Source: Azophilus sp965116165 | GTDB taxonomy: Bacteria; Pseudomonadota; Gammaproteobacteria; Pseudomonadales; Azotimanducaceae | Length of the DNA: 64,000 nt | Assembly (NCBI GenBank): GCA_965116165.1 | Contig: OZ220484.1 | Coordinates: 2,480,001-2,544,000 of the forward strand | Reading direction: 5' to 3' | Shown: in pieces, positions 1 through 9,225 of the stretch | Numbering within the stretch: position 1 is the first letter of the stretch | Layout of the letters: every line of letters begins with the position of its first letter | The notes under the pieces: generated by a model | Told to the model about the DNA's origin: nothing | The model's database searches: none | Seen by the model: the letters and a program-made list of their open reading frames with translations, nothing else | Position numbers and translations under genes: made by a program

Positions 1-2
1 TT

Positions 3-1112
3 TGGACAGGCTCCGCGAACATCTCCGATTCCGGCACCGGGGGGTACAACGCGAATGCGGTATTGGCTGTGGAGTCAAAGGATTTGGCGGGGTTTTACAC
101 GGCCGAGTTCGAACGTTTGCTGGCCCGTGGCGCACGGCGCACCAAAATACGGGGCAGCCGAGGACAGGCAAGGTCGCAGCCGCGGGAGACGGAACTCCTG
201 CGGATGGGCGATGCGCGCCTGAGTGTTCTATTTTCCCCGCAAGATGAGCCGATGGAAAACGGTGTGCGGCCGTTGCTCGCCTCGGCGCGCGAGCGCATCG
301 ACATGGCGATTTTCTTTCTTACGCACAAGCGCGTGGTTGCGGACTTGATCGCGGCGCACCGGCGTGGTGTCAAGCTGCGGGTAATCGTGGATGCCACCTC
401 GGCGCGCAACGGCTACACAAAGCATGAGCTGCTACGCACGGCCGGCGTCCCGACAAAGATCGAAAATTGGGGAGGCAAGATGCATGCCAAGGCAGCGGCC
501 ATTGATGGCGAGTACCTGATATTGGGTTCGATGAACTGGACCGCCGCCGGTGAAAGAGACAACGACGAGAACACCCTGTTGATTCACTCGCCGCGTTTGG
601 CCACCCAATTCGATGCTTGGTTCGATGACCTGTGGGAGAGTGTTCCCGACGCTTGGCTTGCGCAAAACGCCAGGCCGGATCCCGAATCGCGGGATTCGGG
701 CAGCGCCTGTTTTGACGGCGTGGACAACGATTTTGACGAGCTGGCGGATGATGCCGACCCCGGCTGTGGCCGGTTGCCGCCATCGACGCCGGACCTGCCG
801 CCACACCGCGTCGTGCAGAAAAGCGAACTGAGGTTTCCCCGCGCCCATCGGCTCCACAGCGCCAAAACCGTGTGTTCCCCGGAAAATCCACACCCTCTGT
901 TGGCGGCGAGCGGCCGTTGCCCGGATGCCGAGCTTGCGGGCTTGGCCGGCGGAGCGTTTCAATGCGGTACGAAGAGGTTTTGCGGGGAGATGGCCTCTTG
1001 CGCCGAGGCGCGCTTTTTCCTGGCGCAATGCGGGCTATCGCGGCTGGACGGCAACAGTGACGGGGTTCCCTGCGAGAAGATTTGTCGTCGCGCCTCCCGG
1101 GTCGAGAATTGA
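3..1112 (+). CDS. Phospholipase D-like (HKD) protein, 5' partial, with MopE-like and Excalibur-like C-terminal segments
   Basis: The reading frame is open from base 3, so the gene begins upstream of the window. Its first visible residues (WTGSANISD) are the GSxN tail of a first HKD motif. A complete second motif follows near residue 161 (HAKAAAID, then GSMN). Two HKD half-sites form one active site in the phospholipase D superfamily, which cleaves phosphodiester bonds in lipids or DNA. After the catalytic part comes a Cys/Asp-rich stretch, CFDGVDNDFDELADDADPGC, like MopE-type metal-binding motifs. The C-terminus has regularly placed cysteines and DGNSDGVPCE, as in Excalibur calcium-binding domains. 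Both segments suggest an exported, calcium-dependent enzyme. The signal peptide would lie outside the window, so export is an inference. The family call is secure; the substrate is unknown. Confidence 0.85.
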   Translation, partial: WTGSANISDSGTGGYNANAVLAVESKDLAGFYTAEFERLLARGARRTKIRGSRGQARSQPRETELLRMGDARLSVLFSPQDEPMENGVRPLLASARERIDMAIFFLTHKRVVADLIAAHRRGVKLRVIVDATSARNGYTKHELLRTAGVPTKIENWGGKMHAKAAAIDGEYLILGSMNWTAAGERDNDENTLLIHSPRLATQFDAWFDDLWESVPDAWLAQNARPDPESRDSGSACFDGVDNDFDELADDADPGCGRLPPSTPDLPPHRVVQKSELRFPRAHRLHSAKTVCSPENPHPLLAASGRCPDAELAGLAGGAFQCGTKRFCGEMASCAEARFFLAQCGLSRLDGNSDGVPCEKICRRASRVEN

Positions 1113-1172
1113 TCGGCGCACTACCAGCCTGTCGGACTTGGCCACGCCGAATTTCTTAAGATATTGACTTAA

Positions 1173-1399
1173 GGAACCTCTGATTAATCCTAATTTAAGG
1201 CATACTAGTGTGCTGTCCGGCAAATTCGCTATAAAATAATCACCGGCCTATAAAAAATAATTTCATTTAAAATCAATAATATACGATGCATTACACACAG
1301 GTCGAATAGTATGCGCATTTCCGGGACAGGACACTAGTAAATAAAATCAATAAGCTACGATTTCCTCAATAGTGCTCTGTTGATTTGTTCAGACCTTCC
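1173..1399 (+). mobile_element. Family A MITE (IS5-like ends), interrupted by a family B element
   Basis: Left end GGAACCTCTGATTAAT and right end CAGACCTTCC, with the family's internal AATAAAATCAATA block. It is flanked by a TTAA duplication at 1169-1172 and 1400-1403. Other copies are about 100 bp; this one is longer because a second element (1208-1334) sits inside it. It has no coding capacity. The IS5-type origin is inferred from end sequence and the 4-bp target duplication. Confidence 0.75.
1208..1334. mobile_element. Family B (IS630-like) MITE nested inside the family A element
   Basis: Terminal inverted repeats GTGTGCTGTCC and GGACAGGACAC are bounded on both sides by CTAG, so the duplication is the central TA typical of IS630/Tc1 elements. 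It must have inserted after the surrounding family A copy. A related element at 19687-19853 keeps the tail of an IS630 transposase, which supports the family assignment. Confidence 0.7.
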
Positions 1400-1500
1400 T
1401 TAATTGATATTTCAGAAATTCGCTTGCGATAGGCTGAAAAGAAGATATCAAATAGAATCAATGGGTTATGAAATGAAACGCCATAAAGTCCGACAGGCTG

Positions 1501-1914
1501 CTACCTCGTGAAATGCACAATCTCGCTTCGGCGTGGCGCGGCATCGAGTACGCATTCTCCTCGGAAAAACGCCCAGGTTTCGCACTTGGCACCCGTTTTG
1601 TCGTTTATGCACAGGGCATCGACCGGGATGCCTTGCTTGCGGATGAAGTCGAGCCGATAGCCGGCCTCGACACAATGCTCGTCCGCGGGATTCGCCATGC
1701 CCGAGGCGCCTTGGCTGGAAGATCGCGACGCTGGCCGGGAATCCTCGAGGCTTCGAGTGGTGGATGCGCCACCATTGCTATTGTTGGTATTGGAACCATC
1801 GGTCGCGCTCCGCTGTTCAGTCACTTTGGGGCCGTCACACGCAGCGAGCAACAGGGTCAGAACCGTTATGGCACCCCAGCGCCTGCGCTTTAGGACATTC
1901 TCGGGGGAACGCAT
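1501..1914 (-). CDS. DUF333-type outer lipoprotein
   Basis: From the ATG at 1914 the product is 137 aa. The N-terminus (RRRWGAITVLTLLLAACDG) is a lipoprotein signal with lipobox LLAAC. A Ser/Asn-rich linker follows. The C-terminal 50 residues match the DUF333 pattern: NPADEHC near the start, CINDKTGAKCETW, then FFRGEC. DUF333 proteins are small periplasmic or membrane-anchored proteins of unknown function, sometimes labelled putative hemolysins. The frame stays open upstream to 2025, but that part lies within the family E repeat. The chosen start and the first few residues also fall inside the repeat end, so the mobile element seems to have supplied the start codon. Confidence 0.75.
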   Translation of the reverse strand: MRSPENVLKRRRWGAITVLTLLLAACDGPKVTEQRSATDGSNTNNSNGGASTTRSLEDSRPASRSSSQGASGMANPADEHCVEAGYRLDFIRKQGIPVDALCINDKTGAKCETWAFFRGECVLDAAPRRSEIVHFTR

Positions 1915-2049
1915 CCCACTGCGGACTATTTCTAGGATAAAATGGCGAAAAAATTTGGGCTTCATGCCCACTTCGGAGCGCTTTTGATGGTATTTCGACT
2001 GCATATTCCCACCATTGACCCTCACAGCTTTTCTACGGCGCAGGCTGCT
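1881..2049 (-). mobile_element. Family E MITE-like repeat
   Basis: On the minus strand it begins with the end CCTGCGCCGTAG and closes with a degenerate copy of the same end (CCTGCGCTTTAG read on plus). It aligns along its whole length with the copy at 27549-27714 and partly with 40572-40625. No transposase is encoded. It abuts a family C element on one side and runs into the lipoprotein gene on the other. Confidence 0.6.
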
Positions 2050-2205
2050 AGCCCGACCTATTCATGAATGAGCGTGGCGGGGCCGGCAAGCGTAGTGAAA
2101 GCACTGGGCGCGCGCAGTGAGCGCGCGCGGCGGGAGCACACCGAGTGCTTTCACTGCTCTTGACGGCCGCAGTAGTTTATTCATGACTAGGTGGGCCAGG
2201 GTTAA
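2050..2205. mobile_element. Family C long-palindrome repeat
   Basis: The left end CCGACCTATTCATGAATG pairs with an inverted right end containing TTTATTCATGACTAGG. Pairing continues inward through AGTGAAAGCACT and AGTGCTTTCACT to a GC-rich centre near 2108-2128. The whole element could fold into one long hairpin. Relatives lie at 30272, 38626 and 57133. This repeat fills the gap between the lipoprotein and protease genes. Confidence 0.6.
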
Positions 2206-2222
2206 GAAATGCAACTCCTCTC

Positions 2223-5200
2223 TCATTGCGGCATTGGGCGGGATTCACGCACCGGACCGGTGACGATGTCGGTAGAGACATTTTGTTTGGCGAAGATCGG
2301 TTGGCGACGGATGGATCCGGGGTGGGCCTTCACATCTTGCCGTGTAAGCCGTTGGCTCTCGGGTTCCGAGGAGGATTCCGATTTGCTCTTGTCGTTCGGG
2401 AACATGGCTTGCTGCTCGCCCGGGAACCCGACTTGGCGCTCTTCCAGGAACTTGGCCCGCCGCGTACCGTCGGCGTTTTCGATGATTCGAACCCGGCGCG
2501 TCAGCGCTGCGGGTGGGGTGCGGCCGTTGAATCGCTCTCGACCCCGAACGGATCCGATTTCAGGCGCTGCGGATTGCTCGCTTTTCAGGTTGAATTTCTG
2601 ATGTTTTGCGCTGAGAAGCTCGGCGGGGGCGCCGCGCCCGTAACGTATCGTAACCAAGCCATTTGAGGTCGATCGGTTATTTAGCTCGTTGTTTTCGTCG
2701 ACGACATCCAATTCATCGACCCACAGCGTCATGTAATAAGTCCCCAAGGGCACCCTGCCATCGTAGGGCGAATTGAACAGATTGAAGGGGGCGGCGTTGC
2801 CGGCATTCCTGTATACCGATTCGCCCGGCTCCAGAAGGAAGTTCCCCTGTTCGACGAACAAGGCATACCGCTCGCCGTATTCAATGGTGGGCTCGGTGTG
2901 CAGCAGCAATGACAACCGCCAATCGGTTCGGGTTGTGGCGGCGGCCCCGACATTCTCTATGCTGTATTCCAGCGTGCCGCTTCCGAACTCGTTCCACTGG
3001 GCATACCAGTTGGCGACGGTGAGATCCGGTTTACTGGATTTAAGAACGACAGTGCTTTCTCCGAAGGAGACATTGTCATCTTCGTCACATTCCCTCACCT
3101 CGTCGATGTCGTCCACCCACATGGCCATGTGATAGGTTCCCGGCGGAATCGTTTCCGGAATAGTGAAAGACAGCTCATTGTCGGCGTCCCTGTGGGCTGC
3201 CGCCCCCGGCTTGAGCTCGAAGGGAATTTCCTCATAGACAACCCAGTGGTCCGCACTGCTGATATTCCGGTCGGCCGATAGCATGAGGTTGACGTCCACG
3301 TTGGCTGGCGCGGTCCCGGTTCCGCTGTTGACGACCCGCCAACGCAGCCTGCCCCGGCCTCCCGACTGCGGGTCGTATTCGGCACTCCAGTTGGAAATCG
3401 TCAAGTTCGGCAGCCGTTCGTCCGTCGCGCCGCAGGCCCGCCGCGCAGGAGCCGCTGGGCGGCGGATGTCCCCGTTTGTCAGGTCTTCGATCGTGAGGGC
3501 ATAGGCGCGGAACCTCGAATCTCGGAAGGTATCGTAGGGCAGCCAGAAAAAACCGCGGTCTCCCCAACCGGAACCCCAGGAATTCAACACCTTGAATGCC
3601 CCGCCAAAGCGGTCGTCGTCATAACCCACAACCACCACAGCGTGTCCGCCGCTTCTTTCCCCGGACAAATCGTTGTACACCGCATTGACCCCGGAGAGAC
3701 GGTGGAAGCTGGGATGAACGGGCATTGCAAGTACGAACGGAACCCGATGGGCCAGGGCCGCCTTATAGGTTTGAACGCTGTGGATGGATTTTATTTGTCC
3801 GCCCAGGAATGCCTTTGCTTCCTCGATCGCCTGAGCGCTTGGCTGCGTTCGATAATCGCGATGGTCATACGGCATGGTTGCCCAGGTCGCGGCGCCCTTG
3901 TTCTGAATCAACCTCATCGCATCCAGAGGCCTGGAACCTTCGTCCCGGCCACCATTGATCTGGTTGTAGATCCAAGCCGGGCTGAACTGTGTGCTGCGGC
4001 TAAATTCCCAGCGCTCCTCAAGCCGCTCCTGATAGGATTTGAGGTAGGAAGCGGCCCATCCCACACAGCTCTCCTGCCTGCCCTGGTAGCCGGGCGCTGG
4101 AAAATTCCCGGACAGATCTATGGCTCGCGGGAAGCTCAGGGTTCCATCTTCGAAGTCCGACCTGATTTGATCGTCGAAGTACGCCCTGGAAAGCTTGGCA
4201 TATTCTTCGGGGTCGATGTCCCCGGCCCCCAGGCCTCTGTCGCCGGAACCTCCGCCGATGGATATCCTGACGAAGGCGCGGTCGCTCCATTCGTCGCCGT
4301 CGGTGGCTTTGAAGGGTATTTTTATGCTTTGGCCGGCTTCGACCGTGGGATCCAGTGTGGCCAATAGCTTGCCCGTCCCCCATTCAATGTGGGCGTTCTC
4401 ATACCCCTCGCCGTTCCGTTCTCCGTCCAATGCGAATCCCAACGGATCATTGTCCGGGTCGGAGGCCATGAGTTGCACCTCTATGTACGAATTCGACAGG
4501 TCGGTTGACAACGAGATATCGTGCGCGACGGGCGCGTTGGTAATGCGCAGTCTCTGCCCATGGGGTGTGGCGGACAGGTTGGTCAGGTTGCCGGTCGGGC
4601 TCTCCAGCAGGCTCATGGCCCGGATCGACTCATCGGAGTTGATTAGGAGGCCCCACTTGCCCGTGCCGTCTCCCAACCGCCCGGAGAATCCGTCGCCTCC
4701 CCGCTCCAGCTCATTGGCGGAAATGGTTCGCGCGCCATGGGGTGGGAGAGAAAGATGCACGCTGCCACCGGGTGCGGGGTGTCCACGGTCGTCCCAGCCA
4801 TGGATTTCGACCCTGTTGTCCCTGCCGTTGGGATTGATGATGCGCAGCAGGCTTTCCTGGTTGCGGTTGCCGCCCGGGTTGAGGAACGACACCTTGGACG
4901 TCCATGCATCGGAACTGTCGATGCGGGTGTTTGGAATCAGGTCGTGGACGCTGGTGACGAAACCGTCGGATGTGCGCACATACGCCAAGGGCGTAATGGT
5001 CAGGTCGGTTTCCAGTTTCAAGCGCACATCGCCCTCGAAAGCGCCGATGCCACGGGACAGGCCTTTGTCGGGATTGCCGTTCGCGAGGTCCGACGAGTTG
5101 AAGTGCGCGGCGGCGAACGCTTTCAAGGCCAATTGGACCGGGCCCCGGGTTTTCCCGGCATCGTCCACCGCGCTGATCCCGACCGTTCCGTCTCTGCCCG

Positions 5201-6173
5201 AATTGTTGATGATGCGTATGAACCCCTGCCTGTTGGGATCCGAGTTGGGGAGCACCAGTGGAATGTCCTTGGTGCCCCACCAGGCCCCTGTGGAAAGATT
5301 GGTGATGTTGCCCGTGGGGCTTTCGAGCAGGCTCAACACATGCAGTCGCCGATCCGACTCGACCCACAAACGCCACTTCCCCGACCCGTCCCCCAGCCGA
5401 CCCGCAATATCCGGCGCTCCGTTCTCCAGTTCCGGTGCTGTGAGTATCCGCGATGTCCCGGGCGGCAGCTTCAGTTGCACCTGGCCCCCGGGGGCCGGCT
5501 TGCCGGCGTCGTCTGTGCCGAGGATGGTAATGGTCGCTGTCGCGCTTTTTGGATTGACCAAACGCAGTTTGCTGATTTGGTTGGGATTGCTGCCGGGATT
5601 GAAGAATGGAACCCAATAAACGTCCGTGCCCCACCAGTTGGCCGCTTCGTATACGCTGGTGACGAAACCGTCGGATGTGCGCACATACGACAAAGCCTCG
5701 AACAGAAAGTCCGCCTCGACCTCCAGGCGCCAGTCGCCGGTACCGGAGCCGACCCCGCGCGACAGGCCCTTGCCGACATTGCCGTTCTCCAGGTCCAATG
5801 AGTTGAAATGCACAGCCGCCCTTGCGTCCAGGTGGATCCGGAGAACCGGAAAGCGGCGGCCCGAGTCGTCGATTGGGGTGATGCGCACATCGCCGGAGTC
5901 TTCCGACTGATTCAGTATGCGGATGAATCCCTGCTGCACCGTGTTTTCCGCGCTCGGAACCCAGGGCACGGCGAAGGCGGAAGGCTCGGCGGCCACCTTC
6001 GGAATCCATTGCAGCGGCCATGGCCCAAGCAGGAATACCAACAGCCATGCGTGTTTTAGCGTGTGTCGCACTCGCGAATGAGGAATGAGAAAAGCATTTG
6101 CGAAGCATACCAAATCGGCACGATTTAATCCAGTTGCGGTTGAGTGAGCCGAACCATATCGTTCCCCATCCAC
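2223..6173 (-). CDS. Secreted modular papain-family (C1A) cysteine protease with CARDB domains
   Basis: A 1316-aa protein. A hydrophobic segment (WLLVFLLGPWPLQW, about residues 43-57) looks like a signal sequence. Four modules of about 100 residues follow in two alternating pairs. They share SLLESPTGNITNLS or YVRTSDGFVTSV endings and GLSRG or GRLGDG cores. A cadherin-like stretch (ASDPDNDPLGF) leads to a C1 peptidase domain with catalytic Cys in QESCVGWAAS (about 703), His in SGGHAVVVVGYDD (about 845) and Asn in VLNSWGSGWG (about 864). Two CARDB-like adhesion domains and a low-complexity basic tail end the protein. The active-site spacing matches papain, so activity is plausible. The start (GTG at 6173) is uncertain; a start nearer the signal sequence is possible. 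It is probably a surface or secreted protease for polymer attack or interaction. Confidence 0.8.
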   Translation of the reverse strand: MDGERYGSAHSTATGLNRADLVCFANAFLIPHSRVRHTLKHAWLLVFLLGPWPLQWIPKVAAEPSAFAVPWVPSAENTVQQGFIRILNQSEDSGDVRITPIDDSGRRFPVLRIHLDARAAVHFNSLDLENGNVGKGLSRGVGSGTGDWRLEVEADFLFEALSYVRTSDGFVTSVYEAANWWGTDVYWVPFFNPGSNPNQISKLRLVNPKSATATITILGTDDAGKPAPGGQVQLKLPPGTSRILTAPELENGAPDIAGRLGDGSGKWRLWVESDRRLHVLSLLESPTGNITNLSTGAWWGTKDIPLVLPNSDPNRQGFIRIINNSGRDGTVGISAVDDAGKTRGPVQLALKAFAAAHFNSSDLANGNPDKGLSRGIGAFEGDVRLKLETDLTITPLAYVRTSDGFVTSVHDLIPNTRIDSSDAWTSKVSFLNPGGNRNQESLLRIINPNGRDNRVEIHGWDDRGHPAPGGSVHLSLPPHGARTISANELERGGDGFSGRLGDGTGKWGLLINSDESIRAMSLLESPTGNLTNLSATPHGQRLRITNAPVAHDISLSTDLSNSYIEVQLMASDPDNDPLGFALDGERNGEGYENAHIEWGTGKLLATLDPTVEAGQSIKIPFKATDGDEWSDRAFVRISIGGGSGDRGLGAGDIDPEEYAKLSRAYFDDQIRSDFEDGTLSFPRAIDLSGNFPAPGYQGRQESCVGWAASYLKSYQERLEERWEFSRSTQFSPAWIYNQINGGRDEGSRPLDAMRLIQNKGAATWATMPYDHRDYRTQPSAQAIEEAKAFLGGQIKSIHSVQTYKAALAHRVPFVLAMPVHPSFHRLSGVNAVYNDLSGERSGGHAVVVVGYDDDRFGGAFKVLNSWGSGWGDRGFFWLPYDTFRDSRFRAYALTIEDLTNGDIRRPAAPARRACGATDERLPNLTISNWSAEYDPQSGGRGRLRWRVVNSGTGTAPANVDVNLMLSADRNISSADHWVVYEEIPFELKPGAAAHRDADNELSFTIPETIPPGTYHMAMWVDDIDEVRECDEDDNVSFGESTVVLKSSKPDLTVANWYAQWNEFGSGTLEYSIENVGAAATTRTDWRLSLLLHTEPTIEYGERYALFVEQGNFLLEPGESVYRNAGNAAPFNLFNSPYDGRVPLGTYYMTLWVDELDVVDENNELNNRSTSNGLVTIRYGRGAPAELLSAKHQKFNLKSEQSAAPEIGSVRGRERFNGRTPPAALTRRVRIIENADGTRRAKFLEERQVGFPGEQQAMFPNDKSKSESSSEPESQRLTRQDVKAHPGSIRRQPIFAKQNVSTDIVTGPVRESRPMPQ

Positions 6174-6259
6174 GGCATTAGCCCGACCTATTGATGCAAG
6201 TCGAGTTCCGGCAAACTCGACGCTTTAAATTTTGCACATATTCAAGTATAACAATCCAA

Positions 6260-6358
6260 GGAAGGTCTAAACCATTCGATAGAGCGGCATTGATAGATTC
6301 GTAACCTATTGATTTTATTTACTATGTCACCGTGAATACAGGATTAATCAGAGTTTCC
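6260..6358 (-). mobile_element. Family A MITE
   Basis: Reverse-oriented copy: begins GGAAGGTCTAAAC, ends GGATTAATCAGAGTTTCC, 99 bp. The flanking four bases do not match, so it may have recombined. It sits directly against the 5' side of the HsdR fragment. Confidence 0.65.
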
Positions 6359-7084
6359 CTTGTACGCTATCTGGAGCTTCATCCCTGCAATATCGACCCG
6401 GTCGTTTCCGTCATCGTCGAGCATTTCCGGCTCCACGTGATGCAGGAGCTCGGCGGGCGCGCGAAGGCGATGGTGGTCACAAGTTCCCGCCTTGCCGCCG
6501 TGAAATACAAGCTCGCCTTTGATCGCTATGTTGCGGAGAGAGGCTATAGGGGTATCCGTTCGCTGGTGGCTTTTTCGGGGACGGTGGAAGACCCGGACGC
6601 CCCCGGATTGTCGTACACCGAAGTGGCGATGAACGACGGACTTTCCGAAAGCGAACTCCCGAAGACCTTCGAATACGGCGACCACCGGGTATTGTTGGTC
6701 GCGGAGAAGTACCAGACCGGCTTCGACCAGCCGCTGTTGCAGGCGATGTATGTGGTGAAGCGCCTGGCTGGTGTTCAAGCGGTTCAAACCCTATCAAGGC
6801 TCAACCGCATCGCGCCCGGCAAGTCGCACACTTTCGTGCTTGATTTCGTCAACGAGGAAGACGATATCTATAAGGCATTCAAACCCTATTATGAGGCCAC
6901 GCCTGTCGGCGAGAACGCCGATCCGCAGCGTCTATCGGAGCTGCAACACCGCCTGCTGGAATGGGCGATATTCACAACGGATGAAGCGGTGACGCTTTTC
7001 AAGGCCGAGTTCCGTGCCGCCGCACATGAGCACTTGGCATCCGAAGTCTTCCGGAGGGCCTGCGAGGGGCAAACTGCCGGATAA
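6332..7084 (+). pseudogene. Type I restriction HsdR fragment (helicase C-terminal region)
   Basis: The protein sequence after about residue 10 matches the second motor domain of type I restriction subunit R. Visible family features are GRAKAMVVTSSR, YKLAFDRYV, LLVAEKYQTGFDQPLL (motif V region), QTLSRLNRIAPGK (motif VI region) and TFVLDFVNEEDDI. Complete HsdR proteins are about 1000 residues with an N-terminal nuclease and first motor domain. Here only about 235 residues remain, bounded upstream by a family A MITE and downstream by an early stop. No hsdM or hsdS is visible. This is a decayed remnant marking the edge of the defence island. Confidence 0.8.
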
Positions 7085-7190
7085 TCGGGGGGTGGTCCGA
7101 ACAAGACGGCGAAAGACGATGGCCTTCCCGAACGCCGTCAGATTTCAAGGATGTGCCGGTGGAGACCTCAAATCATCCTCTCCCCATGAT

Positions 7191-7694
7191 TCATTGGTCA
7201 AGCACTGTCATCAGCCTATCGCCACATGCCATCATTCGGACGAGCTCTTTGTGCTCGTGGAACCTGATCAATTGGTTTCTCAGTTGCGCTCGTTCATGTT
7301 TGGAACTTCTGCCGGAGACAGCAATGGGTCGGAACCGGATTGCATGGCCTGAAGGGATGATCTTCTCGGCTGCGGACGCACCTGCCCGCAATTGCCTGAC
7401 AACCTGATTCGCGTGCAATTGTCCCTGCTTCAGTTCAAGAACCGCGACCCAACCCTGCGCATCTTCGCCTTCGGCAACCAAGAGGTAGTCGCAGCGCGTT
7501 TCGCCTTCCGACAGCAACGAGCTGGGCTTGTCGAAATCGACGATTAGCTTGGGATCAGGTGCGCCGGTCATCACGACCCTGCATCCTTCCTGACTCATTC
7601 GTCTTACGAAACAGTCTTTCTCGATTCTGCTGCGAATGTCGTTCAATAGAGCCGTCACGAGTTGGCCTCGATACGGCTTGTGATACTGGCCCAC
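7191..7694 (-). CDS. Small PD-(D/E)XK-like protein, partner of the upstream AAA ATPase
   Basis: The 167-aa product is not a family I can name. The segment CDYLLVAEG followed by GWVAVLELKQGQ places an Asp about 15 residues before an E-x-K, the layout of PD-(D/E)XK nucleases. Its start overlaps the last 40 nt of the ATPase gene 7655-9148, so the two are probably translationally coupled. The likely arrangement is an ATPase sensor or motor with a nuclease-like effector, a common design in phage-defence modules. The nuclease assignment rests on one short motif and should be treated as a hypothesis. Confidence 0.6.
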   Translation of the reverse strand: MGQYHKPYRGQLVTALLNDIRSRIEKDCFVRRMSQEGCRVVMTGAPDPKLIVDFDKPSSLLSEGETRCDYLLVAEGEDAQGWVAVLELKQGQLHANQVVRQLRAGASAAEKIIPSGHAIRFRPIAVSGRSSKHERAQLRNQLIRFHEHKELVRMMACGDRLMTVLDQ

Positions 7695-9148
7695 TCGTTG
7701 TGCAAAACGCTCGCAACCTCATCGAAACCGGAGGGATAAAAACCGGATTCTTCAAGACGAATTTCCTTGACAATCGAACCTTTGGGTCTGCTCTTCGGCT
7801 CGAACAGCCATGCGCCCACCTGGTCGGGGCGCAGTGCGATGTTGTCGCCACGGTCGGCTTCGGAAAGTTCCGACCGCCGCACGATATTTGCCAATTCTTC
7901 CAGCAGCCATTCGCTATGGGTGGTGACGATCACCCGGACGCCCGCTGCGACGAGCGCGGCAAGCTGGCGGGTGAATGCAACCTGCATTGCAGGATGCAGG
8001 TGCGATTCCGGTTCCTCGACAATCAGGACATTGCCGGGCTCAATCACGTGACGGAGATACAACACCACCGGCGCAAGCTCTGAAACCATGGACGATGCGT
8101 TTGCCAACGCCAGATCTTTTCCCCAGCCGCGCGGCCGGTAGGCGAAGCGTGGGTAATCTGTATGGGATGATCGGTCGATGTGAATCGAACCGTCCAGAAT
8201 GGCCTTCTCGATACTCTCGCCAAGATCACGTTTTGCCATTTGGCGGGAATGTCTGAACTGATCGATTTCGATCAACTGTTCGAGAAAATCCGCCAGCACC
8301 CCGGACAGCATCGGTGTGTGGGTGGCAGGGCGCAGACCCGCAGCAGGCGCACTGGCAATCAAGGCGCTGACCACCACGCTGTGGGCATGCATGATGCCTG
8401 TCCGGTCGGCGGGCAGATAGAATGCTGGCAAGCACAGGGGACCGACCAACGAGGGCAGCACCATGCTGCTGATCAATGGCAGAATCTCCCAGGCTGCGAA
8501 CTTGCGACGAGCCTCGGACCCCATCCCTTCGCTGCGCAAGAGTCGGCTCATTCCGTCCCAATCCCGGGAATCAATCGGGATGGGAATGTTTGCGGGAACC
8601 ATGGCCCTGAATTCAGGATATCGAGCCAATGAAATCGTATGTTCCGCAAGATCCAACTGGCCGAAGATGGGTCGCCGCATTGTGACACATGACTTCTTAT
8701 GACCTCTGCGGATCAGCGCATGGGCCTCGCCAACTCCGAAGCACCGACCGATTTCACCGGATAACGCGTCTGCTAGCTCACCGAACCCGGAGCGAAGCGC
8801 TTCGGCGACTGGTGGAGGCAATACAATACTGTCCTGACCCGCAGATTCCGAATTTTTAGAGAAAGAATTTGCCAGATCGAGCAGGGCGCTGACAATCTCC
8901 TCCGACAGGTTCCGGCTACCCCAACCCAAACGCAACCAGGATCTATTGCGAAAATGTCTTCTCCCAAGATATGGACCGCCGCCGAACACCCGGTGCAGCC
9001 CGTATATGAGGATTGCCAGATAAGACTTGCCCGTATTGCTCGGACCCACGAACACCGTCAGCGGGCGTAGGTCGACTTTTGCTTTCACAATCGGACCGAA
9101 ATCCGTCACTTCGATTTCGAGAGATTCGCTTCCGATCTGTTCGGTCAT
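7655..9148 (-). CDS. AAA/ABC-type ATPase (OLD/SMC-like), probable defence ATPase
   Basis: From the ATG at 9148, preceded by GGAG about 11 nt upstream, the product is 497 aa. The frame is open further upstream, but that part has no family features and runs into the next gene. It has a Walker A FVGPSNTGKS (residues about 34-43) right after a short strand-rich N-terminus, a long helical insert, then a Walker B with signature LIVEEPESHLHP and a switch histidine in VTTHSEWLL. This is the AAA_15/AAA_21 type, related to OLD and SMC-like ATPases of many anti-phage systems. It is the first gene of a coupled pair with 7191-7694. The exact substrate is unknown. Confidence 0.8.
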   Translation of the reverse strand: MTEQIGSESLEIEVTDFGPIVKAKVDLRPLTVFVGPSNTGKSYLAILIYGLHRVFGGGPYLGRRHFRNRSWLRLGWGSRNLSEEIVSALLDLANSFSKNSESAGQDSIVLPPPVAEALRSGFGELADALSGEIGRCFGVGEAHALIRRGHKKSCVTMRRPIFGQLDLAEHTISLARYPEFRAMVPANIPIPIDSRDWDGMSRLLRSEGMGSEARRKFAAWEILPLISSMVLPSLVGPLCLPAFYLPADRTGIMHAHSVVVSALIASAPAAGLRPATHTPMLSGVLADFLEQLIEIDQFRHSRQMAKRDLGESIEKAILDGSIHIDRSSHTDYPRFAYRPRGWGKDLALANASSMVSELAPVVLYLRHVIEPGNVLIVEEPESHLHPAMQVAFTRQLAALVAAGVRVIVTTHSEWLLEELANIVRRSELSEADRGDNIALRPDQVGAWLFEPKSRPKGSIVKEIRLEESGFYPSGFDEVASVLHNEWASITSRIEANS

Positions 9149-9225
9149 TTCCGGGTATTCTCCAATAGCGTTTGCATTAAGTACGCACTGGCACCGGCAA
9201 GTCGCTCTGCTTGTCCATCTTCTCA

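Noticed and set aside
674..700. Inverted repeat (CCCGAATCGCGGGATTCGGG) as a terminator
   Set aside because: It lies inside the phospholipase-D-like coding frame and has no T-run.
4195..5619. A long plus-strand open frame (474 codons) across the protease gene
   Set aside because: It mirrors the repeated modules on the other strand, has no family features and overlaps a convincing gene.
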